From: Tetrahymena elliotti 4EA | Taxonomy: Eukaryota > Ciliophora > Oligohymenophorea > Hymenostomatida > Tetrahymenidae | Assembly (NCBI GenBank): GCA_000231825.2 | Contig: JH720343.1 | Location: forward strand, 233,204-297,203 | Length of the DNA: 64,000 nucleotides | Reading direction: 5' to 3' | In this document: in pieces, positions 12,776-26,341 of the stretch | Layout of the letters: every line of letters starts with the position of its first letter | Numbering within the stretch: position 1 is the first letter of the stretch | Notes under the pieces: generated by a model | What the model saw: the letters and a program-made list of their open reading frames with translations, nothing else | Databases searched by the model: none | What the model was told of the DNA's origin: nothing | Position numbers and translations under genes: made by a program

Positions 12776-15700
12776 TTTTATAGATGATTTTTTTAATTAT
12801 TTTTGTTTTTTAGAATTTAATTTTTTAATTATTTTTTATGCATTAAATGGGTATCTTGCTTGTTAGGAGTATATAAATTAATTAAGCCTAAGATTTACCA
12901 ATCGATTAATACTTTTATTTTTTTTCATAGCTTGTTCCTGATAAATGATGATGAGATTATTAATTAATTGTAATTGTACTTGAACATGCAAAATGATAAA
13001 TAAATGTGGGAATTTATAATTTAATAAACCTGAAATCCCATTAAAAAAATTTAATAAATCCTTGGTAAAATCTCAAAATAATAGCGAGTTATTTGCATCT
13101 TTTTTGAACTTACTGGATTTATACTCTTAACCAAAAATCTTTTTTAAATTTTACTATTTTCTATTAAATGTTAAGAAAGCCACTTAAATTATCATAAACT
13201 ATAGCTGTTTGTAAATAATATGCTCAAGAATGGAAACAAACATAGGACCTAATCGAACATAGAAATTAAGTTACTTAATATAATTATAGTACTATCTGGC
13301 TCTACTTAATTTAAGTAAACTTAAATTAACATTTACCAATGTATTATCTTTTATGTCAGGCTGTTTCAAATATAATTTACTATGGAATCTCTAATCTCTC
13401 AATACATTTTAATAAGTTACAAAAATGTTAACTTTTGAAGATATATTATCTATTATAATATCTTTCAAACGCATAAAGTTGTATTTATCTATAATTCTGT
13501 TAAACAATTAAGTGGCTACTATTTTAAATATTGTTTAATTAATTTACTTTTTTTACTTAACTTGTTTATATAGACACTGAAATAGATATTTATTTATAAG
13601 CGCTATTAGATAAATAATCTAGCAATATTAAGAAATTTTTTTAAACATTAAGATTTAAAGATCTAAAATTATTAATAACTAAACACAAAAGCATGGCGGT
13701 ATAAATTTATTAATAAGAATAAATCTTTAAATTGACTTATCAATTTGATGCTGCCTAATCTAAATAAATTAATTTAGTAGAAAATATCTGAAATTATGAC
13801 TGAATTTGGTATTTTAATGGTTTAATTTAAGCATAAAATTAAGTCATTCTGTTTAATTGCAGAAAAATTAATTTACACAAATCAAAATATATGCTTACTA
13901 TTTCTTATGGGTATATGTATATTTTTTTATAGTAACATAATCAATTTAGCCCGAACATAAATATTAATTAGAAAATCTAAATGATATTTAATCCATGCAT
14001 ATCTAAAGGAATAAACCTTTTTTATTTGATATGGAAATTATTATAAAAATCCACTCATTCACTCACTCTTAAAATATAAAGAATCATAAACAAAATATTT
14101 AACTTCTCAATTAAAATTTCATCATAAAAATACTAGTAATTGCAGGCTAATATTTACCCTTTCTTTTTTAATTACACTAAGATATTTATTTAATTTTTGA
14201 CATTCTCAAATTTTTTGCCAAGCATGAATCAAGCAAGTATCATTATCTAATGTAAATCTGAAACAAGTATAAAATCTTAATTTTTAAAGTATAAGATATA
14301 CAAGCCTCATAAACATTTTTAAAATAGTTTCTAAACAAGATGTAGGAGTTAGTTGTCATGTTCTATTTTCAATATTTATGATTGCGAAGAAATGCTTAAA
14401 TTTGAAGAAAATTTAAAAATTCTTGCTAAATTTTATTGATAATTTTTATGGAAAACAAAATGAAGAGGTTTTAATTTTATCCTTTTGATTTCACAAATTT
14501 TTATTTTTATCTTTTTATTCATGCAACAGGTAATTAAAAAAAAAAGATTTTTTGTTCTCAAGTATATTTTTACAGTGTTTAATTAAAAATATGGGATTAA
14601 AATCTTTAAAAGTTAATCTAAATTTAGAAAAGATCACATGAACATCCATATTTTAGCTCTCACTTAAAATTATAGTAAGCAATTAATTTTTATTTATCAA
14701 AACTTGATTTTTACATAGATTACAAATAAATCCAAAAGTTTTAAAAAAATCTTCTCTAATTTCATTTTCAATTTAGTCTTTAAGCAAAATCCTAATTCGA
14801 AAGTACTTTCCTAAACTAAAATATTTGTTAATAAAGCAAATCTATTATTATGCTCAAAATTTTGTTATTATTTTCAGAAAAGGAATTTTATCTTACTTAA
14901 AAAAGTTAATGTAGGTATGTGACTAAAAATGTAAAAGGTAAGAAAAGATAAAGTGTTCTAGAATTGAATTAATTCAAAATAAAATTCAGATGTAATCATT
15001 GTTTGGGTGGATTAATTAATCCAGTAAATACTTATTATTTTTCTTTTTATATAAGAAATATTACTCTCAATAAAAAAAAAAAATTTAATGAACATTTACA
15101 TAAAGATTAAGGTAGTAAATACATTTTTTACAATCAGATTTAAGCAAAATTAAATTACAATTCTAAAACATAATTTAAATTTGAAAGCATACAGCTAAAC
15201 ACAAATGACATTTATCACCAAAGAAGCTGTCTGTAATAATAATTAATAATTGTAATCTAATTCAAAAAGTACATATTAAAAAATATTGATGAATTTATAA
15301 ATTAGCTTAGATTTTTATTATGATTTCAAAATGCTTGAATTGATTTAAAAATTTGTTAGTAAATTAATAAAAGATATCCACTAAATAATGAAGATTAATT
15401 TGATTTAATACCATTTTTTTTCAATGGTTATATTTTATTCTCTTAAATATTGGATATGGTGCAATTTAATTTTGTTTATTTTAAAATTTATGATTCTTCT
15501 TCAGTCAAAAATTCGTTTGATCATATTTTTAAGATAATATTGCAGGTAAAGAATAGAGTGCTAAAAATTATTCTTTAATTACTATTAAAGTGAATTCATC
15601 GTGATAGATTTTGATAAAAGTAAGCTTAAGTATTCTATTTTAAATAATATCGCAGGGTAATTATTTTGCAATTATATTCCTTATTATTTCATCCTCTGCC

Positions 15701-16233
15701 CTTTGTAATTATTTCAATAGGAATTTAAAAAAGATAAAAGAAATTTGATCAAAAAAATTAAAAATAAATCAATAAATATCATCAAATAAACTCTTTATTC
15801 ATCAGAAAAATAATTTTTTATTTTTAAAAATATTAAGTCGTTAAAGTCAAATAAAAAAAATATTTAATTTAATTCTAACTTATTCTAGTTTTTCAAAATT
15901 AAATATCTAAAATTAAAATATATGATCAATTGGGTGATTATTATGGATTTTTATTTCTGATTATCTTTACCTCCATCATCATCTTGAATTACTTGATTTG
16001 GAAATTTTAATATTTTAAAACAAATTTATTTGTTTTATATAAAAACGATAAAAAGAAAATCTCCAAATACCCTTATAATAAATGAATTATTAAATATAAA
16101 AGTAATTGCTCTATTTTAAAAAGTAAATTCTAATTAAATTGAAAATATCCTCAATTTAATTCATGTCAATTAATACAATTAACAATAAATTTTATAAATG
16201 AAATTCAATAATTAGATAAAAAATTATTTTTTT

Positions 16234-16316
16234 CTTTCTGATGATGATTAAAACTTTAAAATTTTCTATATTTCAATCAGGAGGTAATATGAAGATATCT
16301 TAAATTCATCAGAAAG
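16234..16316. repeat. Inverted repeat, 11-bp perfect arms
   Basis: CTTTCTGATGA at 16234-16244 is the exact reverse complement of TCATCAGAAAG at 16306-16316, with a 61-nt spacer. A partial copy (TTCATCAGAAA) lies near 15796. The arms are less A+T-biased than the surroundings. Function unknown. Confidence 0.5.
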
Positions 16317-17792
16317 TTTTTATTCTAACAACGTTAAGTATTTACTGATAATTTAATAAATAAACAAAATTTTAATTTAAAGTTTTTGCTTTTAGTAATA
16401 ATTTCTGAATAATGGTCACTTTTATTTAAGTTTATTGAAATTTATTGTAAAATATTTATTTTTTTTCACTTTTTGCTAAATTTTTTCATCCTAATTATTT
16501 AATTGAAAAAAATAAATAAATAAAAAAATAATAAATTATCTAACAAAAATGAAAAAGATGTGATTTATTTTATTTTTATTTTTCATCTATTTGCTTTCAC
16601 AAATAAGTTCATTTAAAAAAAGTTGGTAGAAAAAATAATTATTCATAATTTATGGTATAATATGTTTTATCTATTTTCTTACTTAAAACAATAATCAAAA
16701 GTTGATTTACATTTTCTTAAAATTGCTTCTAAAAAATTTTTATGATTTTAAAAAAAATTAGAAATTATTAAAACTAATTTTATGAGATTGAAAATTATTT
16801 CAGTTTCTATTTTCATATCATCTCTGTAATCTATTTATTTTATTACTTTGATTAATTAACTATTTAAATAAACATAAAAAATTCATCAAATTTTCATAAA
16901 ATTTGTTTCAAAAAAAAATGTTAGAATAAACAACAATTATGAAAAAATATTTTAAATAATTTTTTTTAAATTCAATATGTTAACATAAATTAAATAGAAA
17001 TAAATTGAATAAATTTTGATTGGTTATTTTATGAATTATTTTAAATTAAACTTTTGAGTATTTGAAAGATCATCAATAGTAATTTTGTTATTTTTAATAT
17101 TTTTTGAAATAAATTAAAATATTTAGAGATGAAATTAAAATGTTCAAGAAGGATTTTAATAAGAACTATATTTAATGTACTATTTGATTGTAAGTAAGAT
17201 TTAATTATATTAATTTTAAGCTTTTATTACTTATAGAACTATTTTAAATGTCAATAATCATAGTGAATTCATTTTTTAATGTGTTAAATAGACCTAATCA
17301 AAATTTTAGAAATAATAAATATTTTGATTCATTTAACAATTAGTTACTTAATATTCAATAAAAGTACAATAGATATCCACTCTGATTAATGAATTGAAAT
17401 TAAAAATTATTTATGTTGGTCAATTTTGAAAGTTTGGTATTAAGTTAAGCAATATTTAAATTTGATTTCATTCATATTTAAATAAAACATAAAAATATGA
17501 ATAGATTATTTCTTTTTTATTAAAAAAAGTGTGCCCACCAATTAAACTCTTTTGAACAAAGAATGCAATCGACTTTAATACTTTTATAGACATTTGATAT
17601 ATTTTGAACTATCCTATTACTATTAAGTATATTTGTTTAAAGATATTACCTAAAATACGTTAGGTCATTAGATTGATAATTATAAAAAGTACCAATCTAA
17701 TATAAAAAGAGTTAATTAAAAAACATTATTCATGCATTTTAGAGAAGCTAAAAGCAAACATATTTGCAAATAAAATCAATGAAAGAAGGTAG

Positions 17793-17835
17793 AATTTAAA
17801 TGTGAAATGAAGTAAATAAAATTCACATTTAAATT
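17793..17835. repeat. Hairpin-forming inverted repeat, 14-bp perfect arms
   Basis: AATTTAAATGTGAA (17793-17806) and TTCACATTTAAATT (17822-17835) are exact reverse complements with a 15-nt loop. This could fold in RNA or DNA. No gene is adjacent, so it is not an obvious terminator; partly palindromic A+T content makes chance possible. Confidence 0.5.
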
Positions 17836-19142
17836 GTGATGGATTTAATTAAAAGAAGCACTCCCCACCTTTTAATAAATAACCATATTCTTCATAATAT
17901 TAATAAAAAAGTTAAGCAACTAAAATCAATAAAAAAATTGAATGATCAATCAATCTAATTATAGTATTTTGTATTGAATATATTCAAAATAAATTATTGT
18001 TTAATATTCATGAAACATCTCTTTTTATTTATTGTATCTACTATTCCAAGTAAGACGTATTTATATATCTTAATATTTAAATTTTATTTAGGAGTTTTGC
18101 GTAAATAGAATATTCTTTATCAGCATAAAAATCAATCAAAAATCAACTGATTTTCTGTATTTATTCTCACTGATCATTTTTATTTTAATTACTCATAAAG
18201 ATCATTTTTGAGGTGACATTTGAAGGTAGATCCTTATTAATTTGGAGTATTATCTGATTCCAGCTGACTTTAATATATATTAGTCTTGTAAAATCTGAAT
18301 GCAATAATCTTAATACCAACTTAATTTAATAAAGCATGATTACTTATTATTTAAATATACTAACTTTGTTTTTTAAGTAAAGCTTTCAATTTCATATCTG
18401 AATACTTTTTCATAAAATTGATGTATATTTGTAAAAGCGATAAGGTATAAATACTTTTAATTTTGTAACAAATGAATATATAGTTGGGTGAATTCCCTTT
18501 ATGACCAGTCTTTTGTTATGATGCAATATTGATGATTTAATTAAATATTTATTTCGAACTATTTTTTTTCTTTTTAAAAAGCTATTTCTTTTTTAATATA
18601 GATAATGGGAGATCAAAGCTAATTTGGGGATTAGATTAGCAGGGCCAATTTAAATAGAAACAAATTACATTGATCAAACATTTTTCATAATTATTTATTG
18701 TGAAAAAAATAAATAAATTTCATAAATTTAATTTCCCTCTTTGCCACTCAGCCTCTTCACCTTTATAAATCAAACTACTTTTGATACTTAAACAACAAGT
18801 ATTATACTGAATTACCTGCTTAATTATAAAGAGTAAAACTACTAATACTTAAGGCAGTCTGCTCATCTTTAGTGTTATCAATATTTGATAATCTTATTTT
18901 GAAAAAAGAATAAAAATCAATTTAACTAATTATTGATCAGTTTAAGATCCTTTAATTACTTAATTATTTTCTGATAAGTTGAATCACAAATAATTTTCAT
19001 AATAAAGAGGTATTAAGAATAAAACTCCTCTTTTTCTTAACAATCTGAAAAAAATTTACAGAGTTGAAGGCAATTTTATTGCTTCCTAGCCCTAACCACA
19101 AATAAAAATTGTGAAATATCTTTAAAAATAAGAAAAATACAA

Positions 19143-19580
19143 ATGAAAGCTTTAATTTTAATCATCAGTACTTTCTCCGTAATCTCTGAAGCTAAATCTT
19201 TTTTACCTGCTAGAATTAACTCTACCAAGCCTGTAATTGCTGAAAGATATCAAGACAGTGTCTATAAGACCTGGAAAACTGAAGACTTTGATGAAAATGA
19301 ACTCTCAAAGTAGACTCTTAACATGCTTTAATATGCTCATGACTCAATCCTTTCAAGATTCAGCGATGTGTCAAATTTTAGCTCTATTTCATCTATTTAA
19401 ACAAGAACTATCAAAGAAACATAACAAAAGCAATATTATTTAACTTTGAAGTATTAAGTCAAAAGCAACGAAATCAAAGATTTCTATGTTTTCTTTGAGT
19501 CTTTAGATGATTAAAAACCTAAAGTAGCTGCTTTTAATTTCTAGTCTGATTATCTCTTAATGTCTAATAATAGATTCTGA
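19143..19580 (+). CDS. Small secreted cystatin-like protein
   Basis: Single exon, 145 aa, ATG 19143 to TGA 19578-19580, with TAA/TAG read as Gln. A hydrophobic signal peptide (MKALILIISTFSVISEAKS) ends near residue 19. The rest is compact: a helix-like segment (TLNMLQYAHDSILSRFSDVS, residues about 60-80), then paired strands (QQKQYYLTLKYQV, then IKDFYVFFESL and PKVAAFNFQSDYL). Helix followed by antiparallel strands is the cystatin-type order, and the length fits a single cystatin domain. The characteristic QxVxG loop is not evident, so inhibition of cysteine proteases is not established. There are no cysteines in the mature part. An alternative is an unrelated secreted alpha/beta protein. Confidence 0.6.
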
Positions 19581-20335
19581 CTTAAGATTAGTAACAACCA
19601 ACAATTTTATAAAAGAAACATATTAAACAATTATTAGAAAATTAGCACTTTACCCCAACCTATATAATATATTTAATTAATAAAATTACATCTTTAAATT
19701 ACATTAGTATCCTCTTAAAAATTCCTGTTATATATAAATGTTTTATAATTCATCTCTTTAATAAATGACAAACTTTAAAACAAATAATTCAGAGCACACT
19801 GATTATAAAACTTGAAAAGTTATCAAACAATTTTTTCTCCTTTCAGCTTTCAGGAGGGAAAAGCCACTCATTTTCTAAATTTTTATCATATTTGAAAATG
19901 CTGCTAATCATTTACTAAAAGTAGAAAAATTAAATAACAATATATCAAACAAAATTTTATTCCTAAGCTAGATAAAAATTTGTAAACAAAAAACTCATTC
20001 TCAATTCTTTAATTAGCTTTTTATTATTTATTTTTCTATTTTATTTTTTAAATTGTCCTTATAAAATTAAGAATTTTTTTCAATTTTTAATTATTTTATC
20101 CAAAAAATCATTAAATTTCTTTTCAAATTTAAAAATCATTTTTTTTTATTTGAGAAAAATTTTACAAAAAAGTGTTAAAATTTTAAAATATAAAAAAAGC
20201 AAATAAATCAATTATCTTAAATTTTTAAGAAAAACATTTACTTTATGTTTAAATATTTATTTATTAAAAATTGCGCAATTTTTCTTGATAATTAGATATT
20301 TGTTTTGAAAAAAAAGATATTTTATAGCATTTAAA
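19581..20335. other. Intergenic region
   Basis: 3' flank of the secreted protein gene and 5' flank of the helical orphan. Runs of A and T; nothing else seen. Confidence 0.6.
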
Positions 20336-23300
20336 ATGAACCAAAATATGATGGAAACTCTTTAGAAAATGATGAATTCTCTGGAATAGCTAACAAAAAA
20401 TTCAGAGACTTTATCATAAAAGAAGGTAGATGAATATTTACTTGTGCTTTAAGATATAGTTAAATAGTCATTACCTTTAAAAAGTCCTTTCATAAATAGA
20501 TTCTTTTAAGCTTTATTATAGACTTTGATCATTCATAAAAAAAGAAATCATTTAGATGAAAATCAAATAGAATAGATAATAGACATTTACATATCAATGA
20601 TGATATAAGAGTAATCATATGATTTTAGTTTTATTAACAGTGAAGCTATTTATATTAATTTAGCTGCTGTTTTGTTATAATTCTGTTTAGAATAAGTTAG
20701 GGTAAATTTTTTTTATATCTTATTTTTTAAAGATGCTAAATCTAATTTATAATTAAAATTTCTAAAGACTTCATCTTCAAAGTAGATCATCAAGAAATCC
20801 TTAGTTTTAATAGCAGAAATTTGGTAAAAATTTGAGAAGAAGAAAGAGGTTTATCCATAGATCTGTTCAACTCTTTTTAAAATATTGAATAATGAATTTA
20901 ATAATTAAGTGAAGATGTCAAAAAGTAAATACATAGCTCTAAATGTTCTTGATATGACTATTTTTGATCTTTTTAAGGATAAAAGAGTTCAAAATAAAGA
21001 AAACAAGTAACATGAATAAAACTTAGAAATTAAAAATTTTGTTGTAGATTTTATAAAGAATTAAAATTCTAAAAAGAAATAGATAAATTAGAATAAATAA
21101 TAAGATATTAGTTTTGATCAATTAGCAATTGGAAAAATCAAAGATTTTTTCAAAGTTATAAATTAAAACATTGAAAAGGTCACATAGTTTGGAAGTAAAA
21201 AGCTATTCAAGTAATTTGCTAGGTTTTGCATTAGATGTATTGAATTGAATGCTTTTGATTTAGATACATTAACAAACATAATTCAAATTTTTTTCTATGT
21301 GGACTAAGATTATGATAAAGTAGAATAAGCAAAGGATCCTTCAACTAAATAGTCTAAATTCTAAGACAAAAGCATACCCCTTAGGTATAGAGTTTTATAG
21401 GAAAAAAAAGATTAATATGAAAATGAGTAGCTGAATCCTAAGATGATTGAATAGCTTACCAAAAAGTATAGTAAAAGTGAGATCAGTTTGCTTATGGAAA
21501 ATCTTAAATAAACTATGTTAATCGAAATAAAAAGATTACCTCACCTAGTGACAGAACTCATGGAAGAAAAATATTAAAAATCTTTAAGAAAGTTATATAG
21601 AATATTTGAGATTTCAAAAGAGACAAATACAGATTGTTTCTTGCATAATGAGAAATAGCTAATTTGTGATAGTATTGAGAAGTCAATGAAATTTAAATTC
21701 AACTTAAAAATTAAATTAATGGAAAACTCTTAAAGTGTCATCCCATTAAAGGAATTAGATTTAAAGAATACAGTAGATGTGAAAGAATTGAGAGATATGA
21801 ATAATATTTATAAAAAAATAAAAACTTATTTGATTGTGCAATCTCTGCCTATAGCAAATTATAAGGAAGATATTCTTAAAGAAGTTAATAGGATACTGTA
21901 TTCATTAAATAAGGAAGTCTCTATTTTTATATTTGAACACTTTTATTCTAATTTAGTTCAGGTTGACTATGAAAAGTATTTGTTAGAAGGATCTGTATCT
22001 AATAATTTACTAGCAACACTTTGCCAATACCACTACACTTTACAATAATTAATTGTCTGTAACTTTTAAACTAATTTAATAAATTCTCCAAAAAAGCAAG
22101 ATACCTTTTAGCTTTCTACACAAGCTTTCTTAGGTGGATGCTTCCATGAATAAATACCCCTTCAAGAAAAGAACTTTTAAGTTGGGTCAAAGATCCACTT
22201 TTAATAGTATTTTGATCATTTAATGGTTTTAGACTTTTATGAAAATTTCGAAATAAAATCTGAAGATATAGAGACTTTATAAATACTAGCTATTGAAAAT
22301 GCTTATTATTGTTATAAATTAATTGATAGTAATTATCAAAATACTTTAAGATTGTTAATATTTTTATTGAAAAAGCATTCTATAGAAAACTATTCTATAA
22401 GATAGTTAACCGAATTACTAATCTCTACTTTATGCTATGAGCAAACTAAAATTTAAGAAAGTCCTGAAGTGGTTTCTTAGTAAAAGGGCTAAGGAATTAA
22501 AGATTTTATTTAAACTTATTCAAGCAGCATTGTTTAGAGAAGTTTAGTTCAAATTAGATAAATTGATATGCTTTAAGACAAAGAAGGTCCATTTAGAATT
22601 ATGGATTAACTATTTGTCAAATTTTAAGGTTTTCACTACCTATCTAATGAGGTTGAGAATGTTATACAAACATTAAATAAATGCTATGATAGATTTTATA
22701 TTAGAAGTGACCACTCATTTATTAGGCTTTATCTAGAATTTTTCTCTTCCTTCATTAAATTCTGGAATGAAAATACAGAATTAAAATAATTAACAATTGA
22801 AGAAATTAAAAGAAAGAAAGAAGAATACAAAAAATACAGTGACGATTCTAATCCTAGTAGTGAATAATACAAAGATGATACAGATTAATCTAAAATTGAT
22901 TTTCTTTTAGATAGTAGTGAGGAAGAAAATAAAAAATTAAGAATGGGGAATATAGTCAGACATTTACTGATCAGAATTAAAGGCCTAGTTACTTCTAAAT
23001 AAAAGGTTAATTCAGTCATGACTTTATAAATACTATAAAGTAGTTTGAAGATTCTTTACAAGCAGAAATAAGAAAGAGAAAATGACAATGTCAACTTTAG
23101 TACAAATGACCCTGAGAATATCTACATACCTGATTCATTAGGCCCTATTTTACATGAGTTCGAGGGCAGCTTCTTTTATATATTAAAAGATTGTGCATTA
23201 GAATCTTCTCAATATTTAGCTAGTGGATTGCAAGTATTAAATATTTTTGTAAGAATATTAGATTTCACAGAAGCTTAGTACGCCTTTTTAATGGTCAATA

Positions 23301-23614
23301 ACATCAGAAAGAATTTTGCCCCTCTTTTGCTCAATATTTTAAAGATGTATACTACAGATTTAAAAAACTCAATTAGAGGTAAACTCTGTAGGGTTATTGT
23401 ATAATTCTTGGTAGGGTATATTTAAAAAAGGCCTGATGAAAAATTTCTTAGATCTGATGACAACGCCGAAGATGACAAAACCATAGATGATTTAAAAAAT
23501 TTCAAATAAGGATTAATTAAATTCTTAAAAGAAAGTAAAGGAAATGAATAAGTCAGTAAAGTTTACCTTGATATTAACTAAGAAATTTATAACATGCTTG
23601 ATGAAATAGTTTGA
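20336..23614 (+). CDS. Large helical-repeat orphan, 1070 aa
   Basis: Two exons (20336-20701 and 20768-23614) around a 66-nt intron; exactly 1071 codons. The protein is almost wholly alpha-helical by pattern, with Leu/Ile/Phe heptad-like spacing and no signal peptide or membrane span. This suggests HEAT/ARM-like solenoid scaffolding. The first 45 residues are Gln/Met/Leu-rich. An acidic, Ser-rich, Lys-rich linker (about residues 815-870, with SSEQYKDDTDQ and DSSEEENKKLR) separates the main body from a C-terminal helical block containing LQVLNIFVRILDF and GKLCRVIVQFLVGYIQKRPD. I do not recognise the family. TTI1-like or nucleolar HEAT proteins are possible comparisons, but I see no decisive motif. 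Confidence 0.8.
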
Positions 23615-24070
23615 AAATTTAACTATCATTTCCATTTCATACAAAAATTAAATATCAAATTTTTTTTCCCCTAAATCAATCTTATTTTCAAGAAATTAAT
23701 TTTAAAATTTATTTACATTTTGTTAAAAACACAATAAAAAATGTTGTATTAAGATTGTATTTTCATTTGCAAATAAATAGTTCACAAAAGTTTTTAAATA
23801 TAATGTGCATAATAAAAATTTATAAACTTAATTAAAAATGGTAGAAACATTAATTTTAATTAGGTTTATAATATTTCTAAACTAATTATTAACTAAAAAT
23901 ATTATTAAACAAATTTTCCTTATAAAGCTAGTATTATTATCAATTAATTAAAAATTTGTATCAAGAACTTTATTTTATTTTAAATTATAATAAAGATAAT
24001 TATTTATTTAGTTGAAAATAATTATTTTTTGAGACATAAAAAAAATCCACATAAATAAATAATTTTTATT
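23615..24070. other. Intergenic region between convergent genes
   Basis: 456 bp of A+T-rich DNA shared as 3' flank by the helical orphan (plus) and the Q/N-rich orphan (minus). No gene seen. Confidence 0.6.
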
Positions 24071-25894
24071 TCATGAAGGTTCAAATCCATCATCAATTTG
24101 TATGTCATATTGATTTATTTCAACTAAATTATTATATGAGTCAAATATATTTTCATGAACATTGTAGTAGTCCCAAGGTTTTATATCTAATTCGTCAGAT
24201 TTATTTGAAGAAATATTTTTTTTTATTTTTGGAGAGTTGAAAACAGAAGTAGGTAGGATGATAGGCTCTTATTTATATTTTTCGTTTTTGAGATTATAAT
24301 TAAACTTATTTTTAGCAAAATTGATAAAGTTTTTAACTTTTATTTCATTTTATTGGTCTTAAATAGTGGTCTTAGATTGGCTTTCTTTGAAGTTATTAAT
24401 TTTATTAGCATCTTCTTAAAAGCTTTGATATTTTAATTTTTAATTATCTTATTTTTATTTTTAAAGCATTTATGATATTTAGCAACTAGCATTTTTCAAT
24501 TAAATATCACTATTTTTTTATACAGATTGGGATGGAGAAATTATTTTTTATTTGAATTGTTCATTTGCAAATATCTAATTACAATTTAATGAAACACTGT
24601 TTTTTTTGTTAAATTTTTAGATAATATTTTCATTTTTTATTTCTTTTAAATTACTAAGCAAGTTTGCTCTTTATGATTTATTTTAATTTTCTAGAAATTT
24701 ATTCCAATTATTAACTTGTTTTTTTGGTTAATCAAGGCTTTGAATTTTTTAATTTACCTCTTAACCATATTTAGCTTCAACTTTAATTGTATTATTATAT
24801 TTTTAATCTGTCTCAGAATCTAAGTTTTAGTTGCTTTGATTGGTATTATTGTAGTTTGTTTGAGTGAAATTATTTGTAAATGACCTTTACTTATTCCTCT
24901 CACTATTTATGATTTAATTACTCAAGTTTTATTTAGATTATTTCATACTCTTGAAAATATTCTTTAGTGAAACTCCCAAACTTTTCTAATTTTATTGTAA
25001 CGTTTTTTGGTTTTTATGAAGTTTAAATTATTTTGAAGAAAAAAAATCAGTGAGACATTTAATGTTACTTTGAGTTTAAACCTATTTACTTTACTATATA
25101 AAAATCTATTCCCTTAAAAAATTGCGAAAATCATTTAATTATAATTCTTGATTAGAGGGCAGGTTTATTTATAATTTCTTTTAAGCTTTAGGTGAATTAA
25201 ATTACTTGGAATAAATATCTTCTTTACTTTTAGGAATAATACTACTACTCTAGTCTCCTAATCTTTCCAAGCTTGGAATTAACATTTATTGCTGCAAAAA
25301 ACTACCTTTTTATGATTCCATTTCAGATAACATTTAAGGATTTTTAGAAAAAGTTTTGACGGAATGAGATTTTGAGATCCCTAAACTTTAATTACAATTT
25401 TTTTATATTGATGGTTAAAAAAAATATTGATTTTTTGTATCAGTTTATAAGTTTTGCCTATCATTTTTATTAATTTCTTATTTTTCTGGATTATATAAAT
25501 CAGGTATTTGTTGATCGCATTAAATTAGCTTGCTTAATTATAACTTGTATACAATATTCTTTTTTTTCTATGTTTAACCATTACTAATTGGAAGACTTTA
25601 TGTCTATTAAATTTATTTAAAATGCATCTAGTCTTACTAACCTATTCCTTATTTAATTTCTTACCTTTTATATAAATTCAAAGCTTACAAAGGCACATTA
25701 TTTTAAGGAAGAAATAGTTTATTTGAAGAATTTTTATTGATCATAAATATATTTCTTCTACTTATGTTCCTATTATTATGAGAAGACTCAATTTTTACTT
25801 GATTAAAAATATTATTAATTAAAATGATAATTAAGTTACTGAATGATATCGAAACCAGTGTTTTAAGAGATTTAATAATTTTAATTATATACAT
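24071..25894 (-). CDS. Q/N- and K-rich low-complexity orphan, about 607 aa
   Basis: One open frame from ATG at 25894 to TGA at 24071 (608 codons), packed with TAA/TAG glutamines. Composition is Asn/Gln/Lys/Ser-rich, so most of the chain is probably disordered. The last 60 residues look better constrained (PIILPTSVFNSPK, then KPWDYYNVHENIFDSYNN, ending in an acidic tail). The first 25-30 residues are Ile/Leu-rich and could be intron or upstream DNA; a start at a later Met (near 25756) is equally possible. No known domain is visible. Ciliates encode many such proteins; function unknown. Confidence 0.6.
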
Positions 25895-26341
25895 AACTAA
25901 TTAATTATATAAACAAAAGTAGAACTACATTTAACTTAAAGAAATATGCTTATATTAATATTTAGGGTTTCATTTTTATGATTTAAGTAAAAATGCAATG
26001 ATTCAAGCATATTGTTTTTAGAAATGAATTATTAACAGATTTCTAAATAAATACTAGTAACTTTATCACAAATTTATTTATTTAATTACCTGTACAATGT
26101 CATATTAAAATATTTATATCAAAATATAAATAACATTAGAAATAATAATTGAAAAATTATTTTTAAAATTAAAATTAACATTGTTCAAAAATATTCTTTT
26201 TTTTTGAAACATATTTGCTAACTTTAAAAAATATCTTGGAAGCTCATAAAAAATAGCTAAAAAATACTTATCAGTAATATTAAAAATCATTAACAATATT
26301 TAATTTATCTATTTGTTTTAGGTTTAAGTAAATTTATTAAG
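25895..26341. other. Intergenic region between divergent genes
   Basis: Presumed promoter region for the Q/N-rich orphan (minus) and ALG13 (plus). A 60-codon minus-strand open frame (26114-26296) has random A+T composition and is not called. Confidence 0.6.

Larger units (their letters stand above)
12776..19142. other. Gene-poor stretch of about 6.4 kb
   Basis: The longest stretch in the window without a gene I can support. It is dominated by A/T runs and short direct and inverted repeats (see 16234-16316 and 17793-17835). A short readable stretch on the minus strand near 15950-16020 (Asp-Asp-Asp-Gly-Gly context) has no start, no stop and no supporting neighbours. No tRNA cloverleaf, snRNA-like block or transposase was found. 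Confidence 0.5.

Noticed and set aside
12591..12866. 91-codon plus-strand frame
   Set aside because: Antisense shadow of the 166-aa minus-strand orphan, which has better composition and a clean ATG-TGA.
15940..16030. Minus-strand Asp/Gly-rich readable stretch
   Set aside because: No start, no stop, no splice partners; too short to support a gene.
19237..19443. 68-codon frame inside the cystatin-like gene
   Set aside because: Out of frame with the signal-peptide-bearing 145-aa reading, which stays open through TAA/TAG codons.
24071..24090. GGTTCAAATCC, a tRNA T-loop-like string
   Set aside because: Part of the C-terminal codons of the Q/N-rich orphan; no other cloverleaf arms nearby.
26114..26296. 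60-codon minus-strand frame upstream of ALG13
   Set aside because: Ile/Phe/Asn-rich chance frame in promoter DNA, with no support.
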